From positions 1 through 8,544 of the forward strand of contig CALMAR010000208.1 in NCBI GenBank assembly GCA_937859855.1: a stretch of DNA of 8,544 bases, in the 5' to 3' direction. The stretch is from an uncultured Kineosporia sp. (GTDB taxonomy: Bacteria > Actinomycetota > Actinomycetes > Actinomycetales > Kineosporiaceae). The notes below the pieces were generated by a model. It did not search any database and had not been told where the DNA came from. It saw only the letters and a list, made by a program, of their open reading frames with translations. The translations under genes were made by a program, and so were the position numbers. This document shows, in pieces, positions 1 to 6,020 of the stretch; position 1 is the first letter of the stretch; each line of letters starts with the position of its first letter.

Positions 1-440
1 TCGCAACACCTCATCGAGTGGAGGCGTTGTGGCAGGACAGACTTAGCAGGAAGCCGAGGGCGACGGCGGCGTCCGCAATATCGGGCGGATGAGCGGGTCC
101 GGAGGCAGTGGAAGGCCGATCGCGCGATCGTGCCGCCGATGGCTTCACCGGGCCGGCCGCTGCCGGAACGGGAGACCCTGCGGCATTTCTGGACGCGGGT
201 CGCTGAAGGGCTGTCCAGTGAGGATGCCGCAGCCTCGTGCGGCGTGTCGGCGCCGGTCGGTGCCAGATGGTTTCGTCAGGGTGGCGGGATGCCCTCGCTC
301 AGCACTGCCGTGCCGTCGGGCCGGTATCTGTCATCGCGGAGCGAGAAGAGATTGCCATCCTGACCGCGCAGGGACACGGCGTCCGTCAGATCGCCCGGCT
401 CCTCGGGCGTGATCCGGGCACTATCTCCCGGGAGTTGCGG
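1..440 (+). pseudogene. IS30-type transposase remnant, N-terminal part only, frameshifted
   Basis: The frame starting at base 1 is open through the window edge and reads a basic stretch, then RETLRHFWTRVAEGLSSEDA and GARWFRQGGGMPSLS, a layout known from the N-terminus of actinobacterial IS30-family transposases. Near bases 330-345 the match moves to another frame, which gives EREEIAILTAQGHGVRQIA followed by LGRDPGTISRELRR, the typical IS30 helix-turn-helix. The match ends abruptly at about base 440. The expected NAATR-type continuation and the whole DDE catalytic domain are absent. With a frameshift and no catalytic core it cannot encode an active transposase. GTG at 130 and ATG at 139 are possible starts, but the open frame runs off the left edge, so the true start is uncertain. 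Family assignment rests on motif recognition, not a search. Confidence 0.72.
117..130. repeat. 14-bp perfect palindrome CGATCGCGCGATCG
   Basis: This is a self-complementary 14-mer just ahead of the ATG at 139 in the transposase remnant. It lies within the open frame of that remnant. Alternating CG/GATC palindromes are common by chance in GC-rich genomes, so no function is assigned. Confidence 0.3.
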
Positions 441-537
441 CGACGATGGCGAGGACCACCAGGACGACGCGCCCGAAGATCGCCAGGCCCGTGGCCAGCA
501 CCACCGCGACCAAGAGAACTGCTATTGCGATATCCAT
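421..537 (-). pseudogene. Start of a small hydrophobic membrane protein, truncated at the IS30 junction
   Basis: On the minus strand, ATG at 537 opens a 38-codon frame beginning MDIAIAVLLVAVVLATGLAI and continuing FGRVVLVVLAIV. It is almost entirely hydrophobic, enough for one long or two short membrane segments, with an Arg at residue 23. Nearly every codon ends in G or C, as in a real gene of this genome, whereas overlapping frames give low-complexity Arg/Gly/Pro. The TAG stop at 421-423 falls inside the IS30-type sequence, and the last few residues are encoded by that sequence. The original gene therefore probably extended further and was cut at about base 440. No clear Shine-Dalgarno sequence precedes the ATG. 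It is divergent from the regulator at 604 with 66 bases between the starts. Function is unknown. Confidence 0.42.
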
Positions 538-591
538 GCGATGAGGGTGTTCCGGCAGGCCGGGACGGGATCATCACCTGCTGGACGCCTC

Positions 592-597
592 AAGGGA
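592..597 (+). promoter_or_regulatory. Shine-Dalgarno site AAGGGA of the XRE-type gene
   Basis: AAGGGA is separated by six bases from ATG at 604. It favours this start over the longer frame that opens at 409. Confidence 0.5.
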
Positions 598-603
598 CGT
601 GAC

Positions 604-909
604 ATGCCAGCGAACGAGCGGTTGCGAGTCGTCATGCTCGAGCGTGGTGAGACCGAGGACAGCCTTGCAGAGGTTGGAGGGGTCGATCCCAAGACGGTGG
701 AGCGATGGATCCGCGGTCGGGCTCCGTACACACGGAAGCGGCATATTCTGGCCTGGCATTTGCGCGTCAACGAGTCTTACCGCTGGCCCGGCTCCAAGAC
801 GGCGCAGCAGATCGCCAACCTGTCCGAGAGCGAGATCCTGACCGTCTACCCTAAGCAGCCCTCAGAGCACTGTGGCGACTTCCGTCCTTTCGGGTCCTCA
901 CCCCCGTAG
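604..909 (+). CDS. XRE-type DNA-binding protein, C-terminally truncated
   Basis: The 101-residue product begins MPANERLRVVMLERGETEDS and continues with a helix-turn-helix (about residues 14-36) ending VDPKTVERWI, then YTRKRHILAWHLRVNESYRWP. This pattern is familiar from a large actinobacterial family of XRE regulators, usually about 250 residues, in which the HTH is followed by an effector-like C-terminal domain. Here the family resemblance ends at about LTVYP (residue 82, near base 850), and an unrelated 19-residue tail runs to the TAG. The C-terminal half is lost, probably by recombination. ATG at 604 was chosen because AAGGGA lies six bases upstream; the same frame stays open upstream to 409 but reads as non-coding sequence. 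It may still bind DNA, or it may be a pseudogene. Neighbours give no target. Confidence 0.6.
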   Translation: MPANERLRVVMLERGETEDSLAEVGGVDPKTVERWIRGRAPYTRKRHILAWHLRVNESYRWPGSKTAQQIANLSESEILTVYPKQPSEHCGDFRPFGSSPP

Positions 910-998
910 CGAGGCGTCACACTGCGTCGCGTACCTGGCCGGCGCAGAACCTCGATCATGGAGTCGGCACCGGGTGGAAGTCGGCGCGCAAGAGACGC

Positions 999-1148
999 CT
1001 ACTCGTGGAACTTGCCGTCCTTCGGGCAGAGACTGCCGGTCGAGTTACATGTGGAGCATGTTAGTTTCCAGCCGCCAACACTGGCTCTAGTCTGGCCGTC
1101 ACAGTCGGGGCATTCATCCAGCTGCGCGCCGCACTTTCTACACGTCAT
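999..1148 (-). CDS. 49-residue zinc-ribbon protein with DnaJ-like cysteine motifs
   Basis: The product starts MTCRKCGAQLDECPDCDGQT and later contains LTCSTCNSTGSLCPKDG, ending KFHE. It has seven cysteines: C3/C6, C13/C16, C31/C34 and C41, making three CxxC pairs plus one. CPDCDGQT and CSTCNSTG resemble the CxxCxGxG zinc-binding motifs of DnaJ. It very probably binds one or two zinc ions and may contact protein or nucleic acid; that role is inferred from the motif only. Small proteins of this style (CRKCG ... CxxCxGTG ... CP) occur in Actinomycetota, but I know of no assigned function. GAGGAG (1155-1160) sits six bases ahead of the ATG, which strongly supports the start. It is the last gene of the minus-strand operon, 26 bases after the 72-residue gene. 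Confidence 0.82.
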   Translation of the reverse strand: MTCRKCGAQLDECPDCDGQTRASVGGWKLTCSTCNSTGSLCPKDGKFHE

Positions 1149-1154
1149 AACGAG

Positions 1155-1160
1155 CTCCTC
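1155..1160 (-). promoter_or_regulatory. Ribosome-binding site GAGGAG of the zinc-ribbon gene
   Basis: Read on the minus strand, GAGGAG lies six bases before the ATG at 1148. It confirms that this very short frame is translated from here. Confidence 0.65.
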
Positions 1161-1174
1161 AGAGTAAAGCGAAC

Positions 1175-1393
1175 TCAGGAAATAGTTGTGATCTCCCAGA
1201 TCCGGTGGAACGGGACCACCCGCGACGGCGGCTTGTCAGCGCGGCCGTAGCCAGTGATCTCTACGCAACCCTCGTCCTGGATCTCTATCTTCCAGCCGTC
1301 GGAGGCCTTTAACGTCAAAGATTCGCCCGGCCCCGCGCCACCATCCTCACGGGTGAAAGTCACCACAGCACCTTGGCGATAGTTGTATGTCAT
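1175..1393 (-). CDS. 72-residue hypothetical protein in the two-component operon
   Basis: From ATG at 1393 the product reads MTYNYRQGAVVTFTREDG, then a Gly-rich turn, ESLTLKASDGWKIEIQDEG, CVEITGYG, and ends RVVPFHRIWEITTIS. Alternating hydrophobic and polar residues predict four or five beta strands and no membrane segment or signal peptide, so a small cytoplasmic beta fold is likely. I do not recognise the family. The VVPFHRI ending recalls similar short beta endings in other small families, but that is too little for a call. The frame stays open upstream to 1477, but GAGGAG (1399-1404) five bases ahead of this ATG makes 1393 the better start. It lies 84 bases after the response regulator stop and just ahead of the zinc-ribbon gene, so it is probably co-transcribed with both. 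Confidence 0.72.
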   Translation of the reverse strand: MTYNYRQGAVVTFTREDGGAGPGESLTLKASDGWKIEIQDEGCVEITGYGRADKPPSRVVPFHRIWEITTIS

Positions 1394-1398
1394 TGCGT

Positions 1399-1404
1399 CT
1401 CCTC
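1399..1404 (-). promoter_or_regulatory. Ribosome-binding site GAGGAG of the 72-residue gene
   Basis: It lies five bases before ATG 1393 on the minus strand and decides between this start and the longer 100-codon frame. Confidence 0.6.
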
Positions 1405-1425
1405 TGTTTTCGACATCACGTTGAT

Positions 1426-1441
1426 CCGACACTAGCGTCGG
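1426..1441 (-). repeat. Short inverted repeat CCGAC-N6-GTCGG between regulator and 72-residue gene
   Basis: Five-base arms flank ACTAGC in the 84-base gap. It is a possible second hairpin or a protein-binding half-site pair for an internal promoter. The evidence is weak. Confidence 0.2.
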
Positions 1442-1455
1442 CACGTGCATCAGTA

Positions 1456-1478
1456 AGCACCCCTGATCGGGGGGCACT
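1456..1478 (-). terminator. Hairpin overlapping the response regulator stop; possible attenuator
   Basis: In the minus-strand transcript AGUGCCCC can pair with GGGGUGCU around a seven-base loop: eight pairs, two of them G-U. The first arm begins at the last bases of the regulator's coding region. No U-tract follows, so it is not a strong intrinsic terminator. It could act as a partial terminator, a processing or stability element separating the sensor genes from the two small genes, or it may be incidental. Confidence 0.35.
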
Positions 1479-2146
1479 CAGACGAATCCGTCCTCGACCG
1501 CTCGCCGGTACAGTTCAACCTTGGTCCGGGCACTTCGGCCAGCCAGTTCGTACTTCTCCCGTACACGGTCTATGTAGCCCTTGGCGGTGTCATAGGTGAC
1601 ACCGATCCGCCGGGCCACGCTCTTCATCGGCAGCCCGCTGGCGTAGAGCGTAAGCGCGGCCAGCTCCTGTGGGCTCAGGCGGGGAACATCTTCGGCGTAT
1701 TCACGGTCGGCGACCAGCAGAGTTGCCAGCTCGGAGTTGACATAGCTGTCGCCCCGCGCCACAGCCCTGATGGCTTTGATCATCTTGTCAGGTGGTTCAC
1801 TTTTGGGTAGGTATCCCAGCGCACCCGCGCCGATACAGGTTCGTACCTCGGCGGGTGTGGCATGGGTACTGACAATTAGGCACGCGACGCCGGCCGCGCG
1901 CAATAGCCTGACCTTGGATGCCGCGGGCACACCGTCGTCCAGCTTATAGTCCAGCAGAACAACATCCACTGGAAACTGTGGATCATCCAGCAGTTCCGCC
2001 CATCGCGGCGTGGAGATCACTGGCCGCACTTCGCATCCCGCGTTGACCATCAGGGCCTGCAGTCCTTGGCGGACCAGCTCTTCGTCATCCACTAGAGCCA
2101 CAGTGATGACCTGTGCATCGTCCATGCACTCATAGTGACGCATCAT
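1478..2146 (-). CDS. NarL/LuxR-type DNA-binding response regulator
   Basis: This 222-residue response regulator has the usual length of the NarL/FixJ class. The receiver domain (about 14-130) has the acidic pair D20/D21, the phospho-acceptor D66 in VVLLDYKLDDG, a switch residue S93 in LIVSTHA, and K115 in YLPKSE. The C-terminal LuxR-type helix-turn-helix (about 156-218) reads LSPQELAALTLYASGLPMKS, then VARRIGVTYDTAKGYIDRVR. It should be phosphorylated by the kinase encoded upstream and bind promoter DNA as a dimer. The first ATG (2146) overlaps the preceding gene's TGA as ATGA, indicating translational coupling. A second ATG follows at once at 2143, and another at 2125 lies nearer the receiver core; the overlap favours 2146. 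Targets are unknown, but the operon itself and the divergent cutinase gene are natural candidates. Confidence 0.93.
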   Translation of the reverse strand: MMRHYECMDDAQVITVALVDDEELVRQGLQALMVNAGCEVRPVISTPRWAELLDDPQFPVDVVLLDYKLDDGVPAASKVRLLRAAGVACLIVSTHATPAEVRTCIGAGALGYLPKSEPPDKMIKAIRAVARGDSYVNSELATLLVADREYAEDVPRLSPQELAALTLYASGLPMKSVARRIGVTYDTAKGYIDRVREKYELAGRSARTKVELYRRAVEDGFV

Positions 2147-3282
2147 CGACGTGCCTTGAGGGGCAATTCAGCGTCCGCGACCAGCAGATCAGCAGTCTCA
2201 CGCACGATGGTCGCCGCTAGTTGTGATCCAGCTGCGAGCACTCGCTGGTCCCTGGAGGCGGGGTCTGCGCTCGTACCGGAGGCCACGACCGTGAGCACCG
2301 TACGGGGAGCGTCGGCCGGGGTCAGATCCGCGGACAGGGTCAGTACCACGGAGATTCGGTCCCAGGAGTAGTTGTCACGCAGGGACTCGACCAGAACAGC
2401 CAGCGCCGCCCGGTCAGCATCAGCCAGCCGTTCGAGGCAACTTTGCGGATCGAGGATCTCGGTGGCCCGCTGGTGATCGGCCCGGATGCCGAGCAGCCAC
2501 AGCCCTGACCGGCCCTCCAGCAGTTCACGCCTGAGGTCGCGTGAGAGCCGCTGAGCTCGGTCCACAACCGTTTGGTTGGACGCTGAAAGTGCACCGCTGG
2601 CAACAGCTTCCAACAACGGCACCGTCTCCGATCGTAACCACTCCAGTCGTTGCGAGGTGTCTGCCTGAACGGCCCCAGCGATCATGAGACCAGCCTCGGC
2701 GGCGGCGAGTTGACCGGCCGCATTCTGCCTGGTCCGCAACGCATCGATGTACAGGCGAACGAAATGGGCGGCCGCGACTACGGGAAGCAATCCAGCATTC
2801 AGATCGGCAAGAATGCGAAAGGCATCAGCCCCTCCGATCGACCGCGCCCAGATCATGATCGCCAGCAGGACCAAGCTATGGGCGCACCCGAGCAGCAAAA
2901 TCTCGCGAATTGGCCGGAACGGCGACAGGGTAAGCAGGGTGACTCCGGCCACGCCCCAGATCCACATCGCCGGGCTGCCCAGGTCAGCCGGTCTGACCAT
3001 CAGCGCTCCACCGACATCCACAATCAGGATGGCCAAGCCGACAACAACCAGTCCCCGGCGAGAAAGCACACCTGCTGACCGCTGCGCCACGACCAGAGCA
3101 CTCAACGGGATAGCTAGCGAGAAGAACCAGAGGAGCAACGTCGCGGTAATTGATCGATAGATCGACCAGCTCTGCCAGATCACCAGTAGCGCGAACACAT
3201 GCGCTTGGACGCTGATGATCACAACCAGCCGGTCGAATTCCCGCGGCAGCGGGCGATGTGTCTCCCCCAGCAGCGAAGTCAT
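2143..3282 (-). CDS. Six-helix membrane protein, degenerate sensor-kinase partner
   Basis: This is a 379-residue protein. Residues 1-180 hold about six hydrophobic segments (roughly 18-38, 46-66, 78-97, 106-120, 127-146, 160-177). A helical linker (about 180-230) and a soluble C-terminal part follow. Position in the operon and overall layout match a sensor kinase, but the phospho-accepting His motif (LHDxV type) is missing where expected, and I see no convincing N-box or glycine-rich G1/G2 ATP-binding motifs. The tail contains ALAVLVESLRDNYSWDRISV and beta-like segments such as RTVLTVVASG, reminiscent of an eroded ATPase fold. It is probably not catalytic. It may pair with the intact kinase as a sensing or regulatory subunit; this is inference. 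Its ATG overlaps the TGA of the kinase gene as ATGA, and its own stop overlaps the regulator's ATG in the same way. Confidence 0.82.
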   Translation of the reverse strand: MTSLLGETHRPLPREFDRLVVIISVQAHVFALLVIWQSWSIYRSITATLLLWFFSLAIPLSALVVAQRSAGVLSRRGLVVVGLAILIVDVGGALMVRPADLGSPAMWIWGVAGVTLLTLSPFRPIREILLLGCAHSLVLLAIMIWARSIGGADAFRILADLNAGLLPVVAAAHFVRLYIDALRTRQNAAGQLAAAEAGLMIAGAVQADTSQRLEWLRSETVPLLEAVASGALSASNQTVVDRAQRLSRDLRRELLEGRSGLWLLGIRADHQRATEILDPQSCLERLADADRAALAVLVESLRDNYSWDRISVVLTLSADLTPADAPRTVLTVVASGTSADPASRDQRVLAAGSQLAATIVRETADLLVADAELPLKARR

Positions 3283-4448
3283 CTGGTCATCTCATCCAAG
3301 GGCATCCAGATCACAACGCTGGTTCCCTGTCCGTGCCCCGACCAGATGTTCACCCGGCCGCCGGCGTCTTCGATCCGATCGCGCACACCAGCTCGCAAAC
3401 CCAGCCGGTCGCTCGGGACGGCCTCCGGCCGGAACCCGAGGCCCCGGTCCACCACCATCACCATCAGCTCACGTCCCGACCGCACACTGCTGATCTCTGC
3501 CTCAGAGGTGCCGGCATGACGGGCGACGTTGGCCAAGCACTGCCTGACCGCAGCCTCGACGGCAGCTCGCCGATCGCCGGACATTTCAGTCCCGATGTCA
3601 CCAGCACCTTGGTGCAGCACGAGTGACAAACCCTCGGCTTCTGCCTGAGCTGCGACTTCGGCCAGCCAGCTCGTGCGTGCACCGGAACCGGCAGCCTGAG
3701 ACCCTGGTGTGGCAGCTGGGCCAACATTGAGCTCTGCGACGTCCCGCGCACACCGTTTCCGCAACGATTCTTCGGCGACCCCAACCCCGCCCTGGGACAG
3801 CAAGGTCAAGGTGGCCAAGACGGTGTCGTGCAGCGCCCGGTCAGTCTCACGTCGCGCCCGCCAGCGTTCGATCGCCACCCGATGGGCCGCCTCGGCCGAT
3901 TCCGCGCCCGCCATGGCCTCTTGGGTGATTGCAAAGCCACGGCGGGTGGCGACGTTGATTACCGCACCGCCCACGACAAAGGTAAGAGGTCCGGCCAGAG
4001 TAATCAGCGGCGCTGGTCTGTGGGCGACCGCACCGATGGTGATGGTGATTGCGAGCAGGGCTGTAAAGGTGCCGAAACCCGATCCGGGACCCCGGGCAAC
4101 CGCGACGCCAGCAGCAAACCCGGCCACGATCCACGCGGACACCTCGTACCCGCGGACATCGCCGTAGGTCGTGGTGAGCGCCAGCACGGCCGCAGTGACG
4201 CCCAGGGTGCAAACGAGTGCCCAGATCATCCGATCTGGCGGCGCGCCCCAAGCAAGAGAACTGCGGACGGCCTGCCCGCAGACGGCAATGGCTGGCACCA
4301 GTGCCAGCGACCACCCGACGCCCACAGTCTGAGCCATCAATGGGATGCCGGCGGCGGCGGTTGCCAGAAACAGCAGAGCAAGCCGGACGCCAAAAGCTTG
4401 CAACGCCTGCTGTCCAAGTACGCGCAGATCGCTGGTGTTCCGGCCCAT
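3279..4448 (-). CDS. NarL-type membrane sensor histidine kinase
   Basis: This is a 389-residue protein. The N-terminal 165 residues are hydrophobic, with about six membrane segments. A helical linker rich in Ala, Glu and Arg follows, then the dimerisation/phospho-acceptor motif ETDRALHDTVLATLTLL with H207. The ATPase domain has an N-box, QCLANVARHAG (N307), a G1 box VVDRGLGFRPE (D334), and a G2 region, DRLGLRAGVRDRIEDAGGRV, with GHGQGTSVVIWMP at the end. This is the layout of NarL/DegS-type kinases, which autophosphorylate on His and pass phosphate to a response regulator. No extracellular sensor domain is evident, so the signal is probably sensed in or near the membrane. It is the first gene of the operon. 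ATG 4448 is the first usable start after an in-frame TAG inside the upstream palindrome, but no good Shine-Dalgarno sequence precedes it. Confidence 0.92.
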   Translation of the reverse strand: MGRNTSDLRVLGQQALQAFGVRLALLFLATAAAGIPLMAQTVGVGWSLALVPAIAVCGQAVRSSLAWGAPPDRMIWALVCTLGVTAAVLALTTTYGDVRGYEVSAWIVAGFAAGVAVARGPGSGFGTFTALLAITITIGAVAHRPAPLITLAGPLTFVVGGAVINVATRRGFAITQEAMAGAESAEAAHRVAIERWRARRETDRALHDTVLATLTLLSQGGVGVAEESLRKRCARDVAELNVGPAATPGSQAAGSGARTSWLAEVAAQAEAEGLSLVLHQGAGDIGTEMSGDRRAAVEAAVRQCLANVARHAGTSEAEISSVRSGRELMVMVVDRGLGFRPEAVPSDRLGLRAGVRDRIEDAGGRVNIWSGHGQGTSVVIWMPLDEMTR

Positions 4449-4480
4449 AGGGTACAGGGCACCAACTTCGCGGCGTGATT

Positions 4481-4504
4481 GCTACCCCCTGGAAAGGGGG
4501 TAGC
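4481..4504. promoter_or_regulatory. Perfect palindrome ahead of the kinase operon
   Basis: Ten-base arms GCTACCCCCT and AGGGGGTAGC flank GGAA with no mismatch. The element lies 32 bases upstream of the first operon gene. The placement suits an operator for a dimeric regulator, possibly the operon's own response regulator, or a stable hairpin in the 5' leader controlling translation of a gene that lacks a clear ribosome-binding site. Nothing in the sequence distinguishes these. Confidence 0.6.
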
Positions 4505-4635
4505 GGAAATCTAGACAGAGGTCGCACTGTACCGAATGGAGCAGGGCGCCCTGCTGCGGGGGAAGAACCGGCCTTGCCCGGCGGCAATGAGATGGGCATT
4601 AGCACGTTTCTTGGCACGGACCATCCAATCGAAGT

Positions 4636-4652
4636 GGCCCCCGAAAGGGGTC
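4636..4652. repeat. Second CCCC...GAAAGGGG inverted repeat in the divergent intergenic region
   Basis: GGCCCCCGAAAGGGGTC shares the CCCC-N-GAAAGGGG core with the perfect palindrome about 155 bases away, though its arms are only four or five bases. It lies about 90 bases ahead of the cutinase start, where a shared operator could sit. The similarity may be chance in GC-rich DNA. Confidence 0.25.
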
Positions 4653-4729
4653 TGTTCCGATTGCTTCTTGGGCCCGACAGTTACCCCGTCATTGAGAAGA
4701 GGGATGGCGGCCAGGACGGCACTGAACAC

Positions 4730-4734
4730 GGGAG
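4730..4734 (+). promoter_or_regulatory. Ribosome-binding site GGGAG of the cutinase gene
   Basis: GGGAG is followed by six bases and then TTG at 4741. It supports the unusual TTG start, as does the signal peptide that begins there. Confidence 0.55.
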
Positions 4735-4740
4735 ACAAAC

Positions 4741-6006
4741 TTGCGACCACGTCGAAAGGCTTGGCTGTGCATCGCCGCGATCGCCACGGTCGGCGCGTTG
4801 CCGATCGGCACAGCAGTCAGCGCCAATGCAGTATCGGGTTATCACACCAGCGCCAACTCGGTTCGGATCCGGGCCGACGCTTCTACCCAGACGTCACAGA
4901 TTGGGTTGATCGGGGCCGCCGGCACACCGATCGACATTGGCTGTCAGATCGGTGGGGAAACAGTCACCGCCGCCGGTTTCGGTACGTCCTCAGTCTGGGA
5001 CGCAGTGAGCGGCGGCTTCATTTCCGACTTGTTCGTCCGGGAGACACCGTACGCCCAATTTGATTCTCGGATTCCGCGCTGCGGAAGCGCGCCGACTCCG
5101 CAACCCCCTCCGGCACCACAACCCTCGCCCACTTATGTGACGAATGCGGTCGCGACGATCCGCTCAGCTCCATCGTTCAATGCCACGCCGGTGGGCACTC
5201 TGCCAATCAACACCGCCATCTCCATCGCTTGCCAGAACAACGGAACCAAGGTCAGTGGAAGCTTCATCTGGGACAAGGTGGGGAATGGCTTCGTTTCCGA
5301 CGTGCAGGTAAACGGAACGCCGTTCGGTGTTTTTGACAACCAGCTACCGCGGTGCGGGCTGGGTTACCAGCCGGTGGACTGCGATCACACGCTCTACATC
5401 GGTGCACGTGGCTCAGGCGAGGAACCGGGCTCGCTCGGGATGGGCAAGGACAGCGACCCCGTAATGGCGACATACAAGAAGCTCGACGGGATGCGTCCGG
5501 GAACAGTCGATCCGGGCGGGGTTGATTACTATGCCAATCTGGTCGACCTTCTCATTTCCGGACCGAAGTATATTGCCATCTACCTGGCGGGCGTGCACGA
5601 CGGCACGGCCAAGACGCTAGCGGTGTTGCGACGAAGGACAGACGGAAATGTGTGCGGCTGGGAGCACACCAAATCCGTGATCGTCGGATATAGCCAAGGA
5701 GCCTGGGCGGTCGGGGACGCGATCGAGCAGATGACTCCCGAAGAGCGCCGGACTATCAGGGCCGTGGTGACGTATGGGAATCCCCGATACAACTCGGGAG
5801 CCAATGGAGCTTCTGGCTCATCCGGCGTCGGCGTCAAGGGCCCGCGAAATGCATATCCTGACGGCGTCGACGCTCGATCGCGCGACTACTGCCGACAGGA
5901 CATCGTCTGCAAGCGTGGCTCGCTCAATAAAGCCGAACACGGGCGCTACGTCAATCCCGGTCCCGAAGCCGACAGAGGCGCAGCGTTTCTAGCCTCGACG
6001 ATCTGA
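4741..6006 (+). CDS. Secreted SH3-SH3-cutinase serine esterase
   Basis: This 421-residue exported protein starts with TTG. Residues 1-30 form a signal peptide: basic MRPRRK, a hydrophobic core, and SANA as a likely cleavage site. Two related repeats follow (about 33-114 and 132-205), each with an N-terminal strand like NSVRIRADAS or AVATIRSAPS and an ending of the form GF(I/V)SD, TP, FD, LPRC or IPRC. They look like bacterial SH3-type domains that may bind cell wall. A Pro-rich linker (PTPQPPPAPQPSPT) separates them. The C-terminal part (about 213-421) is a cutinase-type alpha/beta hydrolase: LYIGARGSGEEPG near its start, nucleophile S318 in VIVGYSQGAW, D387 in CRQDIVC, and H400 in AEHGRYV. 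Cutinases hydrolyse ester bonds in cutin, other polyesters or lipids. Paired cysteines fit an exported enzyme. The SH3 naming is less certain than the cutinase domain. Confidence 0.92.
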   Translation: MRPRRKAWLCIAAIATVGALPIGTAVSANAVSGYHTSANSVRIRADASTQTSQIGLIGAAGTPIDIGCQIGGETVTAAGFGTSSVWDAVSGGFISDLFVRETPYAQFDSRIPRCGSAPTPQPPPAPQPSPTYVTNAVATIRSAPSFNATPVGTLPINTAISIACQNNGTKVSGSFIWDKVGNGFVSDVQVNGTPFGVFDNQLPRCGLGYQPVDCDHTLYIGARGSGEEPGSLGMGKDSDPVMATYKKLDGMRPGTVDPGGVDYYANLVDLLISGPKYIAIYLAGVHDGTAKTLAVLRRRTDGNVCGWEHTKSVIVGYSQGAWAVGDAIEQMTPEERRTIRAVVTYGNPRYNSGANGASGSSGVGVKGPRNAYPDGVDARSRDYCRQDIVCKRGSLNKAEHGRYVNPGPEADRGAAFLASTI

Positions 6007-6020
6007 TCCGGCAGTTCCCA

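Larger units (their letters stand above)
4511..4750 (-). other. Unrecognised open frame antisense to the cutinase leader
   Basis: A 79-codon frame starts with GTG at 4750, ten bases inside the divergent cutinase gene. It reads SLSPVFSAVLAAIPLLNDG, then PKKQSEQTPFGGHFDWMVRA and AHLIAAGQGRFFP. Codon third positions are mostly G/C and the composition looks protein-like, but no family is recognised and no clear ribosome-binding site was seen. It fills the 292-base divergent region that should hold two promoters. It may be a relic of an older gene or a chance frame. Confidence 0.2.

Noticed and set aside
922..947. Terminator after the zinc-ribbon gene
   Set aside because: CTGCG and CGCAG arms are five bases with a 16-base loop, too weak to call.
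1175..1393. DUF504-type assignment from the VVPFHRI ending
   Set aside because: Only about seven residues agree and the rest of the protein shows no similarity I can support.
1394..1477. N-terminal extension of the 72-residue protein to 100 residues
   Set aside because: The extra residues are encoded by the intercistronic hairpin region, whereas ATG 1393 has an ideal GAGGAG site.
2650..3160. Plus-strand frames opposite the second membrane protein
   Set aside because: They are antisense to a six-helix protein, polar and repetitive, with no domain.
3828..4617. Long frames overlapping the kinase gene on either strand
   Set aside because: They lie antisense to or out of frame with a gene with clear kinase motifs, and their translations are low-complexity Arg/Gly/Pro.
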